Origin: Streptomyces aculeolatus
GTDB taxonomy: Bacteria; Actinomycetota; Actinomycetes; Streptomycetales; Streptomycetaceae
Direction: 5' to 3'
Length of the DNA: 64,000 nt
Assembly: GCF_020400605.1 (NCBI RefSeq)
Contig: NZ_JAINRD010000014.1
Span: 1 to 64,000, forward strand
The notes beneath the pieces were generated by a model. That model was given only the letters and a program-made list of their open reading frames with translations, ran no database searches and was not told where the DNA came from. Of the stretch, positions 63,522 to 64,000 are shown piece by piece; position 1 is the first letter of the stretch; each line of letters begins with the position of its first letter. The position numbers and the translations under genes are program-made.

Positions 63522-63567
63522 ACGGCCGCGCCCCCCTCCCGGAATACCGGGCGGGGGGCGCGGCCGT
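63522..63567. terminator. Bidirectional hairpin after the ect operon
   Basis: 15-bp perfect outer stem (ACGGCCGCGCCCCCC and complement) extended after one mismatch by a 5-bp inner stem CCCGG/CCGGG with an AATA loop. It separates ectD from the convergent DsbA-family gene. Confidence 0.85.
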
Positions 63568-63609
63568 ATCCGCGGCTGCGGCGGTGCGGGCGATGGTGTG
63601 AGCGGTCGG

Positions 63610-64000
63610 CTACGGGGCGTCGAAGGCGTGGTCGTCCGCGCAGAGGCCCTGGCCGCCCGTGCCCGCGACGTCCTGCAGCCTGCGCATGGCGGCCTGCTCC
63701 AGGGCCTGCGTGAAGACGTCGGCCGGCTGCCCGCCGGAGACGGCGAAGCGGCGGTCGATGACGAAGAACGGCACGCCGTTGGCGCCCAGCTCGGCGGCTT
63801 CCTTCTCGTCGGCGCGTACGGCGTCGGCGTAGGCGTCCTCGTCGGCGAGCACCTTGCGCACCTCGTCGGCGTCGAGACCGGCGCCGGTCGCGATGTCGAC
63901 GATCGTGTCGTCGTCGCCGATCGGGCGGGCCTCGGCGAAGTTCGCGGTGTAGAGCGCGTCGAGGAGCCGCTCCTGCACGCCGCGCTCCTTGGCGAGGTGC
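63610..64000 (-). CDS. DsbA/FrnE-family oxidoreductase, 5' end cut by the window
   Basis: The frame runs off the right edge, so only the last 130 or so residues are seen. They show the helical insertion (LLDALYTANFAEARPIGDDD) and the C-terminal thioredoxin half with the cis-Pro motif GVPFFVIDRRFAVSGGQP, which is characteristic of the FrnE/DsbA-family group (2-hydroxychromene isomerase-like). The Cys-x2-Cys or Ser motif would be in the missing N-terminus. The C-terminal GQGLCADDHAFD contains one cysteine. Convergent with ectD across a terminator. Confidence 0.88.
   Translation of the reverse strand, partial: HLAKERGVQERLLDALYTANFAEARPIGDDDTIVDIATGAGLDADEVRKVLADEDAYADAVRADEKEAAELGANGVPFFVIDRRFAVSGGQPADVFTQALEQAAMRRLQDVAGTGGQGLCADDHAFDAP

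Noticed and set aside
1..64000. CRISPR arrays, rRNA, tRNA, prophage genes or large PKS/NRPS clusters
   Set aside because: None seen: no regularly spaced direct repeats, no cloverleaf-like segment noticed, and no phage structural or megasynthase motifs in any frame. The only specialised metabolite operon is ectABCD. A covariance-model scan would be needed to exclude tRNAs fully.

Overview
The window looks like chromosomal core sequence of a Streptomyces or very close relative. The support is very high G+C with G/C-rich third codon positions, two chaplin genes, a Spo0M homologue, an LAETG sortase substrate of the SCO1860 type, an SGM_5486-type micropeptide, many GTG/TTG starts, and a complete ectoine/5-hydroxyectoine operon. 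From memory, the gene order resembles the stretch of the S. coelicolor chromosome from about SCO1792 to SCO1867 (chpE, fabI/fabG, tldD/E, tyrS, moaA, pitH2, cobQ, SCO1860, ectABCD). That colinearity should be checked by alignment.

Layout. 1-6.4 kb: alkyl-purine glycosylase, Spo0M, a PEBP-fold protein, an HNH nuclease, an SPFH/NfeD membrane pair, an ABC ATPase and a conserved protein of unknown role. 6.4-9.9 kb: two chaplins, a GAF-kinase/NarL-type two-component pair and a small secreted transglycosylase-like protein. 10-17.5 kb: a double-FHA ABC exporter, SerB, a WYL regulator and a DrrC-like UvrA paralogue. 17.5-21.2 kb: SixA-type phosphatase, two micropeptides, a CynX/NimT-type MFS carrier with a divergent FadR-type regulator, and a small secreted protein. 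21.3-29.8 kb: InhA-type FabI with FabG, TldD/TldE, TyrS, small membrane proteins and MoaA.

30-41.4 kb: subtilase, lysoplasmalogenase, an ECF41-like sigma factor divergent from an AhpD-like protein, M14 carboxypeptidase, LysR regulator, a second kinase/regulator pair, a DEDDh-BRCT exonuclease and SURF1. 41.4-46.6 kb: a divergent SDR, a five-gene Asp23/AmaP envelope-stress operon with a divergent sixth gene, and an enoyl-CoA hydratase. 46.7-54.5 kb: HTH protein, ABC-F protein, VOC protein, a conserved unknown, a hydrolase, an aldolase-family protein and a PiT phosphate carrier behind a PHO box. 54.5-64 kb: CobQ, the LAETG protein, an IS110 insertion, an amidohydrolase, ectABCD and a truncated DsbA-family gene at the edge.

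How parts work together. EctB, EctA, EctC and EctD convert aspartate semialdehyde to 5-hydroxyectoine in osmotic and heat protection. FabG and FabI are consecutive reductive steps of type II fatty acid synthesis. TldD/TldE form one protease. The two kinase/regulator pairs are each translationally overlapped. The Asp23-type proteins, the small membrane protein and AmaP probably form an envelope-associated assembly. Several starts sit 6-9 nt behind a -10-like hexamer, suggesting leaderless mRNAs.

The most unusual features are the nested stem-loop in the non-coding left end of the IS110 element (a bridge-RNA candidate), the highly symmetric divergent control region of the ECF41/AhpD pair, and a strong hairpin splitting ectAB from ectCD. 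I found no rRNA, tRNA, CRISPR array, prophage, or large biosynthetic cluster other than ectoine.
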